In this document: in pieces, positions 1-3,796 of the stretch
Numbering within the stretch: the stretch's first letter is position 1
Layout: the number at the start of each line of letters is the position of its first letter
Source: an uncultured Chloroflexota bacterium
GTDB lineage: Bacteria > Chloroflexota > Dehalococcoidia > SM23-28-2 > RBG-16-64-32
DNA: 8,272 nt
Direction: 5' to 3'
NCBI GenBank assembly: GCA_913056415.1
Contig: CAJXNA010000078.1
Coordinates: 1-8,272 of the forward strand
The notes under the pieces: generated by a model
Seen by the model: only the letters and a program-made list of their open reading frames with translations
Database searches by the model: none
What the model was told of the DNA's origin: nothing
Position numbers and translations under genes: made by a program

Positions 1-29
1 TCGAATCGGCCCAGGCTATGGGCGTGCCG

Positions 30-278
30 CTAGGCGTCGGCAATGGGCTCAACTGCTCGCTGTAGTAGGTCGGCGATGGTGTAGCTGCGTTTGTGGATGC
101 CGCCTAGGCTGTTGTAGTCCCAAGCGTGCCCGCCACCGCCCGATCCAAGCATGACGATAGCTTCTCGGATTGCTGTGACTAGGTTGTCGCCAGGTTCGAG
201 CAGCGTGCAATCCTCGTAGTGCTCGCCGCACGGGTCCACTCGTCCGCAACCTTGGCATACGTCCTTACGCTTGCCCAT
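30..278 (-). CDS. Small cysteine-rich hypothetical protein, putative zinc-binding
   Basis: This 82-residue protein is read leftward from ATG at 278. A G-rich ribosome binding site, AGGGGGG at 290-284, lies 5 bases upstream and decides this start. The same frame stays open back to 527, but that upstream part overlaps a different, better reading frame and looks non-coding. The N-terminus has C8-x2-C11, C17-x2-H20 and C24, a spacing compatible with one small zinc knuckle. A Gly-rich loop sits near residues 45-50, and a helical, charged C-terminus ends in AVEPIADA. No catalytic motif is visible and I do not recognise the family. It lies 47 bases downstream of the other leftward small gene and probably shares its transcript. 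That it is a gene is fairly secure; zinc binding is inference from the cysteine spacing. Confidence 0.6.
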   Translation of the reverse strand: MGKRKDVCQGCGRVDPCGEHYEDCTLLEPGDNLVTAIREAIVMLGSGGGGHAWDYNSLGGIHKRSYTIADLLQRAVEPIADA

Positions 279-325
279 CGCATCCCCCCTAGCGCGGATA
301 CGGCGCCGCGCTCGCCACTCGGGTG

Positions 326-524
326 CTAGCGTCGGCCGAATGGCTGATCTTGAAGCCCGGCACGCAGCAGCTCGTTCGCGCGCCGACGCAACACTGCGGC
401 CAAGACCTCGGCCTCGTTTGCGGCCTTGACCGGATCGCGCTCCAGGGCCTCGGTCAGTGCTCTCGAGAGCCAGTACGGTGTGCTTAGGGTCGTGAAGTAC
501 CTCGATGCTGGCCGGTGTGTCCAT
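326..524 (-). pseudogene. Frameshifted small phage-type hypothetical gene
   Basis: An ATG at 524-522 has a good Shine-Dalgarno (AGGGG, 536-532, 7-base spacer), but its frame soon becomes low-complexity. From about 505 leftward the convincing protein is in the next frame. It reads RYFTT, then LSTPYWLSRALTEAL, then an Ala/Glu/Arg-rich helix (ERDPVKAANEAEVLAAVL), and ends at the TAG at 328-326. This second frame has a stop just before it (528-526) and no ATG, GTG or TTG at its beginning. Skipping one base near 503 joins MDTPASI to RYFTT and gives a protein of about 65 residues. The helical LSTPYWL...ALTEALERDP composition resembles short hypothetical proteins common in phages, with no known function. 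The break may be a real mutation, a sequencing indel or, less likely, programmed +1 slippage. Confidence 0.5.
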
Positions 525-553
525 CAACTCACCCCTACCGTCAGGATGAGAGC

Positions 554-582
554 ACCGTAACAGGTGCTAGCACAGATGGCAA
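554..582 (-). promoter_or_regulatory. Candidate leftward promoter
   Basis: On the minus strand, TTGCCA (582-577) is followed by a 17-base spacer and TACGGT (559-554). These are acceptable -35 and -10 hexamers for a housekeeping sigma factor in a high-GC bacterium. The predicted transcript would begin near 547, about 23 bases before the ATG at 524 and just upstream of its Shine-Dalgarno. Placement directly ahead of the leftward gene pair supports the call; it rests on motif reading alone. Confidence 0.4.
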
Positions 583-614
583 GCGTCTGCTGTGCACTAG
601 GCTGCTATGGGACA

Positions 615-635
615 GTCCTTCCTCCGTGGAAGGAC
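615..635. repeat. Palindromic repeat copy 1
   Basis: Perfect 8-bp arms GTCCTTCC (615-622) and GGAAGGAC (628-635) flank the loop TCCGT. This is the longest-armed copy together with copy 5. It lies in the divergent intergenic region, with no T-run after it, so it is not a standard terminator. The loop differs from the GCCGA loop of copies 3-5. Confidence 0.8.
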
Positions 636-798
636 GGGCGATGGGCTGGCCGTCTCAAGCGCACCCACGGTGGAGGCCGCGCCAGCGCCCAGAACACGCT
701 TTCAAGCCTTACGTCAGCGCATGCTCCAGCCTTGGGGCATCACCGGCGCTTCCCGCGCCCGCGCCCCCGACCCTTCCGTGGGGGGGGCGGCGTGAGCC

Positions 799-807
799 TG
801 TTACTAT
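799..807 (+). promoter_or_regulatory. Candidate rightward extended -10 promoter
   Basis: TG-T-TACTAT forms an extended -10 element (TGn plus TAnnnT). The expected -35 position is G-rich and poor, so recognition would depend on the extended -10. The start of transcription would fall near 814, giving a leader of about 26 bases before the first rightward gene at 840. The AT-rich patch stands out in a very GC-rich neighbourhood. Confidence 0.35.
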
Positions 808-839
808 CATGCCGATCGAGCGGTGGCGGAAGGAGCGTG

Positions 840-1208
840 ATGAAGCCGACGTGTAAGTTCTGCGGAGCGCACCACGATGCGCTAGAGCCGCATCCAGCGG
901 AGGCGGTGCGTGCGGCGCTGGCGAAGCTGCGGGAGACGGAACCTCCGATGAGCGAGTTCGCGGTGGGCAGGCGGACGTTCGCGGAGGTGCGGGAGCACGT
1001 GGCGAGCGTAACGAGACCTGAGCCTGTCACGGTACATCCGGAGCCGGACCGCGTAACGGAAATCCGTCCGGCCGTAACGGAAAGTCGGGATGTAACGGAA
1101 ATCCCAGTTGAGGTAACGGAAAAGCGGAGAGGGCGTCCGCGGAAGATAGGAGCGCTCACGAACGCTGAACGGCAGCGGGCGTACCGGGAGCGCCGCGCTG
1201 GCTCCTAG
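840..1208 (+). CDS. Basic AT-hook-like DNA-binding protein, hypothetical
   Basis: This is a 122-residue protein. The start is ATG 840, with the Shine-Dalgarno GGAAGGAG at 828-835; an in-frame GTG at 837 is an alternative. The open frame extends upstream, but that part is low-complexity. The layout is modular. An N-terminal C5-x2-C8 with H11-H12 could bind a metal. A helical segment covers residues 22-60. A linker carries four VTE tripeptides (72-74, 79-81, 85-87, 92-94). The C-terminus has KRRGRPRK (95-102), an AT-hook core (R-G-R-P), then LTNAERQRAYRERR, a basic helix often seen at the end of small phage proteins. Nucleic-acid binding, perhaps to the minor groove of AT-rich DNA, is inferred. 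The VTE linker is encoded by an exact 10-base repeat. It may be a phage regulator or nucleoid-type protein; the family is not identified. Confidence 0.7.
   Translation: MKPTCKFCGAHHDALEPHPAEAVRAALAKLRETEPPMSEFAVGRRTFAEVREHVASVTRPEPVTVHPEPDRVTEIRPAVTESRDVTEIPVEVTEKRRGRPRKIGALTNAERQRAYRERRAGS
1053..1122 (+). repeat. Four direct copies of GTAACGGAAA inside a gene
   Basis: Identical decamers start at 1053, 1074, 1092 and 1113, with spacings of 21, 18 and 21 bases. All lie in the same codon phase and encode Val-Thr-Glu. A partial copy, GTAACG, occurs at 1008. The intervening codons differ, while the decamer is preserved exactly including third positions. The spacing is close to two helical turns, so the copies face the same side of the DNA. 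Confidence 0.85.
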
Positions 1209-1229
1209 GCTGCGGATTCAGGCCAACCT

Positions 1230-1272
1230 CTGCTCACCGGCGTGGCGGTATCGGGCCTCGCTCCGTGAGCAG
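1230..1272 (+). other. Inverted repeat / stem-loop downstream of the AT-hook gene
   Basis: CTGCTCAC (1230-1237) pairs with GTGAGCAG (1265-1272). The stem extends by GG/CC (1239-1240 with 1263-1264) past one bulged C, giving a 10-bp stem with a loop of about 22 bases. It begins 22 bases after the stop at 1208. There is no T-run, so it is not a classic terminator. It could be a transcript end-protecting or regulatory structure, or a protein-binding inverted repeat. Confidence 0.4.
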
Positions 1273-1320
1273 CGACGTGGGGGTGCTCCGTGGGGTGCCT
1301 GCTCCCTGCGCGAGGGGGGG

Positions 1321-1577
1321 GTGGGGTCTTATTACGGTACTAGTATATTTATGGACTTCGCCCCGTGGCAGCGGGACCCCGAAAAGGCTTCGGGAACTGT
1401 GCCTGGATGTCCTTCCGTCGAGGGAGGATGGCGGTATCCTGCGCCGGCACGTGATGCGTGGTATTTGATGCTGCGGCACGTGGACGATAGCCAGCATGAG
1501 CCATCGGGCCAGACTACGAGTTCTGCTGCTACGCCTGCACCCCTACCTTTATAGGGGAGCGCGTGACCCGGCCCTAG
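1321..1577 (+). pseudogene. Possible small gene with a one-base frame break
   Basis: From GTG 1321 (after AGGGGGGG, closely spaced) or ATG 1351 the frame reads MDFAPWQRDPE, passes through a copy of the palindromic repeat as CPSVEGG, and continues as RDAWYLMLRHVDDSQHE. After about 1499 this frame becomes Ser/Ala/Pro-rich. A different frame then gives IGPDYEFCCYACTP and FIGERVTRP, ending at the TAG at 1575-1577. The cysteine-rich tail (C-C-x2-C) looks like real coding sequence. A -1 shift, meaning one base missing near 1498-1500, joins the halves into about 75-85 residues. An AT-rich patch at 1327-1352 near the start may instead be a promoter. I do not recognise the product, and this call is tentative. 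Confidence 0.35.
1410..1428. repeat. Palindromic repeat copy 2 (degenerate)
   Basis: TCCTTCC (1410-1416), loop GTCGA and GGGAGGA (1422-1428). One arm position gives a T-G (wobble) pair instead of T-A, so this copy is the most diverged. It lies inside the possible frameshifted gene at 1321-1577. A second small stem, CCCGAA (1378-1383) with TTCGGG (1389-1394), lies just upstream. Confidence 0.65.
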
Positions 1578-1584
1578 GCACCGG

Positions 1585-1593
1585 TGCTATGAT
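1585..1593 (+). promoter_or_regulatory. Candidate extended -10 promoter for the zinc-ribbon gene
   Basis: TGC-TATGAT is a near-consensus extended -10 element. A poor -35 (GTGACC, 1563-1568) lies 19 bases upstream. Transcription would start near 1600, immediately before the AAGGGGGGG ribosome binding site at 1602-1610 and the GTG start at 1616, giving a leader of only about 16 bases. It is probably the promoter of the rightward accessory operon from 1616 on. Confidence 0.45.
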
Positions 1594-1615
1594 GCAAGCG
1601 CAAGGGGGGGCTGCT

Positions 1616-1846
1616 GTGACGCGAGCAGAACAGACGGTGCGGACGCATCGACGCGTGATGTCCGAAGATATAGCGATTCCTGCCTGGCGCCACCCGGAGT
1701 CGTGCCTTCCGCATCAGGTTCAGTGGTGGACGGACGAGCCCACGCCAGACGAAGTGCTCGGCAAAACGACTGGTTGTCCCTGCTGTAATGGCCGACTCCC
1801 ACTCTGGCTACTGCTCTCCGTCGAACCCGAAACGCGAGGCTGGTGA
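1616..1846 (+). CDS. Small CxxH/CxxC zinc-ribbon-like hypothetical protein
   Basis: This is a 76-residue protein from GTG 1616. The start is set by the strong G-run Shine-Dalgarno AAGGGGGGG (1602-1610), 5 bases away; the frame continues upstream to 1496 but without a site. Residues C30-x2-H33 and C54-x2-C57 (the latter in GCPCCNGR) form two paired ligands about 20 residues apart, the pattern of a zinc ribbon. The segment between them is Trp- and acid-rich (QVQWWTDEPTPDE). The C-terminus, LPLWLLLSV, is hydrophobic but too short for a confident membrane span. Such ribbons usually hold small nucleic-acid or protein adaptor folds; the actual role is unknown. The next gene starts 4 bases after the stop, consistent with one transcript. 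Confidence 0.6.
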   Translation: MTRAEQTVRTHRRVMSEDIAIPAWRHPESCLPHQVQWWTDEPTPDEVLGKTTGCPCCNGRLPLWLLLSVEPETRGW

Positions 1847-1850
1847 AGCC

Positions 1851-2198
1851 ATGACGAAGCTAGTTCTCGTGAAGGTAGTTGCGGATCGGGACGCGCTGGG
1901 AATGTGGCTGCCGTGGTACTGGGGCTTCGCCTACCGCGATTACGATTGGCGGATGGTCCATTTCGCCATCGTGCCGCTCAACTGGATCATCGGCCTCTGG
2001 GTACGGTGGGTGCAGCCGTTCCTGCAACGTGGCTACCGAGACCGCCAGATAGAAGCTGCCATAGACCGAGCATCCCACGACGCTTACCTCAACGGCTATC
2101 GAGAAGGCGAGCGCGCCGGTGCGGACCGCGTGGAGGCTGGTGTCCAAGCCAAAATCCGCGCTTTCATCGAAGAGCAGACAGCGAAGAGGAACATATGA
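1851..2198 (+). CDS. Single-pass membrane protein, hypothetical
   Basis: This is a 115-residue protein from ATG 1851, four bases after the previous stop. Only a weak GAGG (1836-1839) precedes it, so translation is probably coupled to the upstream gene. The N-terminal part is rich in aromatic residues (MWLPWYWGFAY, residues 18-28). It is followed by a hydrophobic segment at about residues 35-51 (MVHFAIVPLNWIIGLWV) that reads as one membrane helix. After it comes a long charged amphipathic helix with repeated Gly-Tyr and Arg/Glu spacing (YLNGYREGERAGADR), ending basic. The positive residues just after the span suggest a cytoplasmic C-terminus. Short membrane proteins of this layout are common in phage accessory regions, some in lysis or superinfection exclusion, but nothing here assigns either. 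The next start overlaps the stop. Confidence 0.65.
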   Translation: MTKLVLVKVVADRDALGMWLPWYWGFAYRDYDWRMVHFAIVPLNWIIGLWVRWVQPFLQRGYRDRQIEAAIDRASHDAYLNGYREGERAGADRVEAGVQAKIRAFIEEQTAKRNI

Positions 2199-2414
2199 CG
2201 ACACAGGCACCGGAGACGCTGGAGGCGTGATGCAGCTTGGTATCCACAGGGTGCCGCAGACCTCGGCTACCACGTCTCACGAGCAAAGGTGAACGGCGAG
2301 TATCGGACGCTGTACTCCTGGCCTGACGACGTTGTGCGGAGCCAGATTGCCTATGGGCCTACGGCTCATGAGTCTGCGTGCCGCGCCGCCCGCAAGGCGC
2401 GGTTCGTCTGGTGA
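2195..2414 (+). pseudogene. Small gene interrupted by a frame break at an in-frame TGA
   Basis: ATG 2195 overlaps the preceding stop and has a good Shine-Dalgarno (GAAGAGGA, 2183-2190). Its frame stops after MTTQAPETLEA at TGA 2228-2230. Skipping one base (T2228) opens a convincing continuation. It reads DAAWYPQGAADLGYHV, then NGEYRTLYSWPDDVV, then a basic Ala-rich helix (ESACRAARKARFVW), ending at TGA 2412-2414. The continuation has no start codon of its own before GTG 2289, which lacks a clear ribosome binding site. The joined product would be about 72 residues. A GGAGG (2221-2225) sits just before the TGA, which recalls +1 frameshifting at release-factor-2 genes. However, the GCG codon would re-pair poorly after slipping, so an indel is more likely. 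Function unknown. The next gene overlaps its stop. Confidence 0.5.
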
Positions 2415-2608
2415 TCGTCTGGAACATGAGCAGCGAGTGGGGCCTTCCGGTGCGCTGCCACAATCGAATCCCGACGACGCATGTCATGGCTCGGGTTGCT
2501 TCAAACCGCATCGGCAAGGAGGGCCCGTGGGGCGAAATCCGCTGGTACGGGACGGCTGTTGCAAAGGAAGATGCGTACGCGGAGGAGGTAGATAGCTTTG
2601 GCGACTAA
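2411..2608 (+). CDS. Small hypothetical protein
   Basis: This is a 65-residue protein from GTG 2411, which overlaps the upstream stop (GTGA) and has only a weak site, so coupled translation is likely; ATG 2426 is an alternative. The sequence (VRCHNRIPTTHVMARVA, then KEGPWGEIRWYGTAVAKED) looks globular, with alternating hydrophobic and charged residues suggesting beta strands, and an acidic C-terminal tail (AEEVDSFGD). There is no recognisable motif, signal peptide or membrane span. It shares its last 11 bases with the next tiny gene. I do not recognise the family. Confidence 0.6.
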   Translation: MIVWNMSSEWGLPVRCHNRIPTTHVMARVASNRIGKEGPWGEIRWYGTAVAKEDAYAEEVDSFGD

Positions 2609-2684
2609 CCACCGGAGACGAACACCGGCGGGCTGGGCACTCGCGATGCCCTATGCCCCCTGGCGCTGGGAGACGGCATCGTGA
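2598..2684 (+). CDS. Tiny basic hypothetical protein (28 residues)
   Basis: Starting at TTG 2598, the frame reads MATNHRRRTPAGWALAMPY and ends at TGA 2682-2684. A strong Shine-Dalgarno, GGAGGAGG (2581-2588), lies 9 bases upstream and is otherwise unexplained. The stop overlaps the GTG of the next gene (GTGA), and the start overlaps the end of the previous gene, the tight packing typical of phage operons. An internal ATG at 2646 would leave only 12 residues. The peptide is basic at its N-terminus and Trp-rich at its end. It may be a real small protein or a leader that couples translation into the peptidase-like gene. Confidence 0.45.
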   Translation: MATNHRRRTPAGWALAMPYAPWRWETAS

Positions 2685-3094
2685 GCCTGAGCCTCAATAG
2701 TGATGCGCCGAACATGGGGGCTGTGACTGAGCAGGAAGTTGCGGGCTTCGCGCAGATGGTCGCCGGCGAACTTGATTGCGAGTGGGAGTGGACGACTGGG
2801 GGATGCATCTACATCGCCCCGATCATGTACATTGACCGTAGAGTCATCGGAGGATACCCGTGGCAGGCCATCGAGTGCGTCATCCACGAGGCTACCCACC
2901 GTGCAATGGGGTACGGACACGGCATGAAGTTCTTCCGTACTTACGCGGGACTCTTGACTCAGTTCGCTGGGGGTGGGCGCATGATCCGCGGCCCGAAGCG
3001 GTACATCCTTCCGCCGAGGAAGGACTTCCCGCACTGGCGCTTGGTCGTGGGCAGCCTCGGCGGGTTCATGGTGTTCGCCGCGACGTGGACGTGA
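2681..3094 (+). CDS. HExxH metallopeptidase-like protein
   Basis: This is a 137-residue protein from GTG 2681 with Shine-Dalgarno GGGAG (2668-2672), 8 bases upstream. The zinc-binding helix is VIHEATHRAMGYGHGMKFF. H69, E70 and H73 form HExxH, and H80 in GYGHGMKF is a plausible third ligand; the H-G-x-x-F context resembles SprT-like or WLM-type metallopeptidase helices. The N-terminal half contains a beta-rich segment (CEWEWTTGGCIYIAPIMYID). The last 30 residues differ in character. They begin with ILPPRKD, encoded by a copy of the palindromic repeat, followed by a hydrophobic stretch (LVVGSLGGFMVFAATW). The repeat may therefore have replaced or extended the original C-terminus. Substrate is unknown; phage proteins of this kind are often annotated as SprT-like with no proven activity. 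Confidence 0.65.
   Translation: MSLSLNSDAPNMGAVTEQEVAGFAQMVAGELDCEWEWTTGGCIYIAPIMYIDRRVIGGYPWQAIECVIHEATHRAMGYGHGMKFFRTYAGLLTQFAGGGRMIRGPKRYILPPRKDFPHWRLVVGSLGGFMVFAATWT
3006..3024. repeat. Palindromic repeat copy 3, inside the peptidase-like gene
   Basis: TCCTTCC (3006-3012), loop GCCGA and GGAAGGA (3018-3024), perfect 7-bp arms. It lies within coding sequence and is translated as part of ILPPRKD near residue 110 of the HExxH protein. It is identical over 19 bases to copies 4 and 5. An identical palindrome both in coding sequence and between genes cannot be explained by protein conservation. Confidence 0.8.
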
Positions 3095-3116
3095 GCCGGA
3101 TAGCGGCGTGGCTGCG

Positions 3117-3425
3117 ATGACGAAGAAACTGCCTGAGACAGTGCGTGTGATGGGCTTCACGGTGGCCGTGTCGTCTCCTAATGAAGTGCTTGATGCGGGT
3201 TCCTCCTTTGGCTCCTCCAACTGGGACAAACAAACGATGCGGATCGCTACCGACCAGACGTTGGAGCGCCAGCAGAACTCACTGATCCACGAGCTATTAC
3301 ACACGGCGAGCTCGTCTGTTTTAGAGCTGTCGGAGCAACTAACGGAACGACAGGTGAAGGGTGTCGGCGTCGTGCTCCACCAGATATTCAGAGACAACCC
3401 TGCCGTCTTGGAGTTCCTGCGATGA
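3117..3425 (+). CDS. Phage HExxH metallopeptidase-like protein
   Basis: This is a 102-residue protein from ATG 3117; GTG 3108 is an in-frame alternative, and neither has a strong Shine-Dalgarno. The pattern is characteristic of a widespread family of small phage proteins. It has a short N-terminal strand region (VRVMGFTVAVSS), a GSSNWDKQTMRIA hairpin, then the helix IHELLHTAS with H58, E59 and H62 forming HExxH. A C-terminal helix follows (LSEQLTERQVKGVG), ending RDNPAVLEFLR. The fold resembles minimal zinc-metallopeptidase (gluzincin-like) domains; a third zinc ligand may be in the LSEQLTE helix (Glu). The biological substrate of these phage proteins is not established. A 9-codon frame at 3091-3120 bridges the previous stop and this start (GTGA and ATGA overlaps) and may couple translation. 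Confidence 0.75.
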   Translation: MTKKLPETVRVMGFTVAVSSPNEVLDAGSSFGSSNWDKQTMRIATDQTLERQQNSLIHELLHTASSSVLELSEQLTERQVKGVGVVLHQIFRDNPAVLEFLR

Positions 3426-3454
3426 AGCGCCGCGTGTTCCTGGGAGCCTGCCTG

Positions 3455-3491
3455 CGGCGGTCCTTCCGCCGAGGAAGGATTCCTCGAGGAA
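3455..3491. repeat. Palindromic repeat copy 4 with overlapping alternative hairpins
   Basis: The repeat is TCCTTCC (3461-3467), loop GCCGA, GGAAGGA (3473-3479). It overlaps two other stems. CGGCGG (3455-3460) pairs with CCGCCG (3466-3471) around TCCTT. GAGGAA (3471-3476) pairs with TTCCTC (3480-3485) around GGA. A 12-base perfect palindrome, TTCCTCGAGGAA, occupies 3480-3491. Pairings that share bases exclude one another. The element sits after the stop at 3425. Confidence 0.75.
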
Positions 3492-3516
3492 GACCTGTTC
3501 GGCCCCTACCGCTCGT

Positions 3517-3553
3517 GCCTCCAGTCCTTCCGCCGAGGAAGGACCGTCGAGGC
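3517..3553. repeat. Palindromic repeat copy 5 with outer stem, upstream of a ribosome binding site
   Basis: GTCCTTCC (3524-3531), loop GCCGA and GGAAGGAC (3537-3544) form a perfect 8-bp stem. An outer 5-bp stem, GCCTC (3517-3521) with GAGGC (3549-3553), encloses it across a small internal loop, so this is the most stable-looking copy. It ends 7 bases before the AAGGAAG ribosome binding site (3561-3567) of the next gene, so folding could affect its translation. No T-run follows. Confidence 0.75.
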
Positions 3554-3571
3554 GAAGCCCAAGGAAGCGGC

Positions 3572-3733
3572 ATGAAAGCGGAAGCCGAGCCTGCGCGCAT
3601 CACCTGCGAGCATGGTCATTTGCTCGCCGTGGTAGAATCCGACGGCACGGTGGTCGTGCGCCATAAGGACGGGTGCGAGGTTCGCATCCCGGCCCCTGAG
3701 CGCACCGTCATCGTGAAACAAACGGCTCTGTAA
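3572..3733 (+). CDS. Small hypothetical protein, possible Com-like fold
   Basis: This is a 53-residue protein from ATG 3572 with Shine-Dalgarno AAGGAAG (3561-3567), 4 bases upstream. The frame is open back to ATG 3422, which overlaps the previous stop, but that part is made of Arg/Pro-rich repeat sequence and is unlikely to be protein. The body reads ITCEHGHLLAVVESDGTVVV and then VRHKDGCEVRIP, a compact all-beta pattern with C12, H14, H16 and C35 as possible metal ligands. The C-x-HGHLLA...DGT.VVRHK layout resembles small Com-type or zinc-finger translational regulators of phages, but only loosely. It is the last gene before the terminator. Function is not assigned. Confidence 0.55.
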   Translation: MKAEAEPARITCEHGHLLAVVESDGTVVVRHKDGCEVRIPAPERTVIVKQTAL

Positions 3734-3754
3734 GCCTGTCAGCCTGGGTCATCG

Positions 3755-3794
3755 AGCCCCTTTGAGCCCCTACCAGGGCCTGAAAGGGGCTTTT
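3755..3794 (+). terminator. Rho-independent terminator, 3' arm overlapping the terS ribosome binding site
   Basis: AGCCCCTTT (3755-3763) pairs perfectly with AAAGGGGCT (3783-3791), followed by a TTTT run (3791-3794). Inside, GCCC (3766-3769) can pair with GGGC (3776-3779). This closes the accessory transcript 21 bases after the stop at 3733. The AAAGGGG of the 3' arm is also the only Shine-Dalgarno-like sequence before the terminase small-subunit start (TTG 3797, 7-base spacing). Confidence 0.8.
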
Positions 3795-3796
3795 GC

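Larger units (their letters stand above)
525..839. other. Divergent intergenic region (315 bases)
   Basis: This stretch separates the leftward gene pair from the rightward accessory genes. It holds a candidate leftward promoter (554-582), a perfect 8-bp palindromic hairpin (615-635), an eight-G run (780-787) and a candidate rightward extended -10 element (799-807). Open frames exist across it on both strands, but their composition (long Pro/Arg/Ala/Ser runs) is that of GC-rich shadow frames and none has a convincing ribosome binding site. I regard it as a control region rather than coding sequence. A tiny leftward frame of about 30 codons overlapping the hairpin cannot be excluded. Confidence 0.5.

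Noticed and set aside
615..635. Copy 1 as a Rho-independent terminator
   Set aside because: No T-run follows on either strand and no gene ends just upstream; the same palindrome occurs inside coding sequence elsewhere.
740..1159. Long minus-strand open frame of 139 codons opposite the AT-hook gene
   Set aside because: Its composition mirrors the plus-strand gene in the complementary frame, and it has no ribosome binding site; the plus-strand gene has clear motifs and a strong start.
1384..1398. 15-base match AAGGCTTCGGGAACT with portal positions 6177-6191
   Set aside because: A single 15-base match between two GC-rich regions is near chance level and has no structural context.
2651..3397. 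248-codon minus-strand frame opposite the two HExxH genes
   Set aside because: A shadow of two plus-strand genes with recognisable zinc-binding motifs; low-complexity Ser/Arg/Pro sequence.
615..3544. The five repeats as a CRISPR array
   Set aside because: Spacing is irregular (45 bases to about 1.6 kb), units are short palindromes, and no spacers or cas genes are present.
3422..3571. N-terminal extension of the gene at 3572 from ATG 3422
   Set aside because: The segment consists mainly of two palindrome copies and Arg/Pro-rich residues. A better Shine-Dalgarno precedes ATG 3572, though the overlap of ATG 3422 with the previous stop means it cannot be fully excluded.
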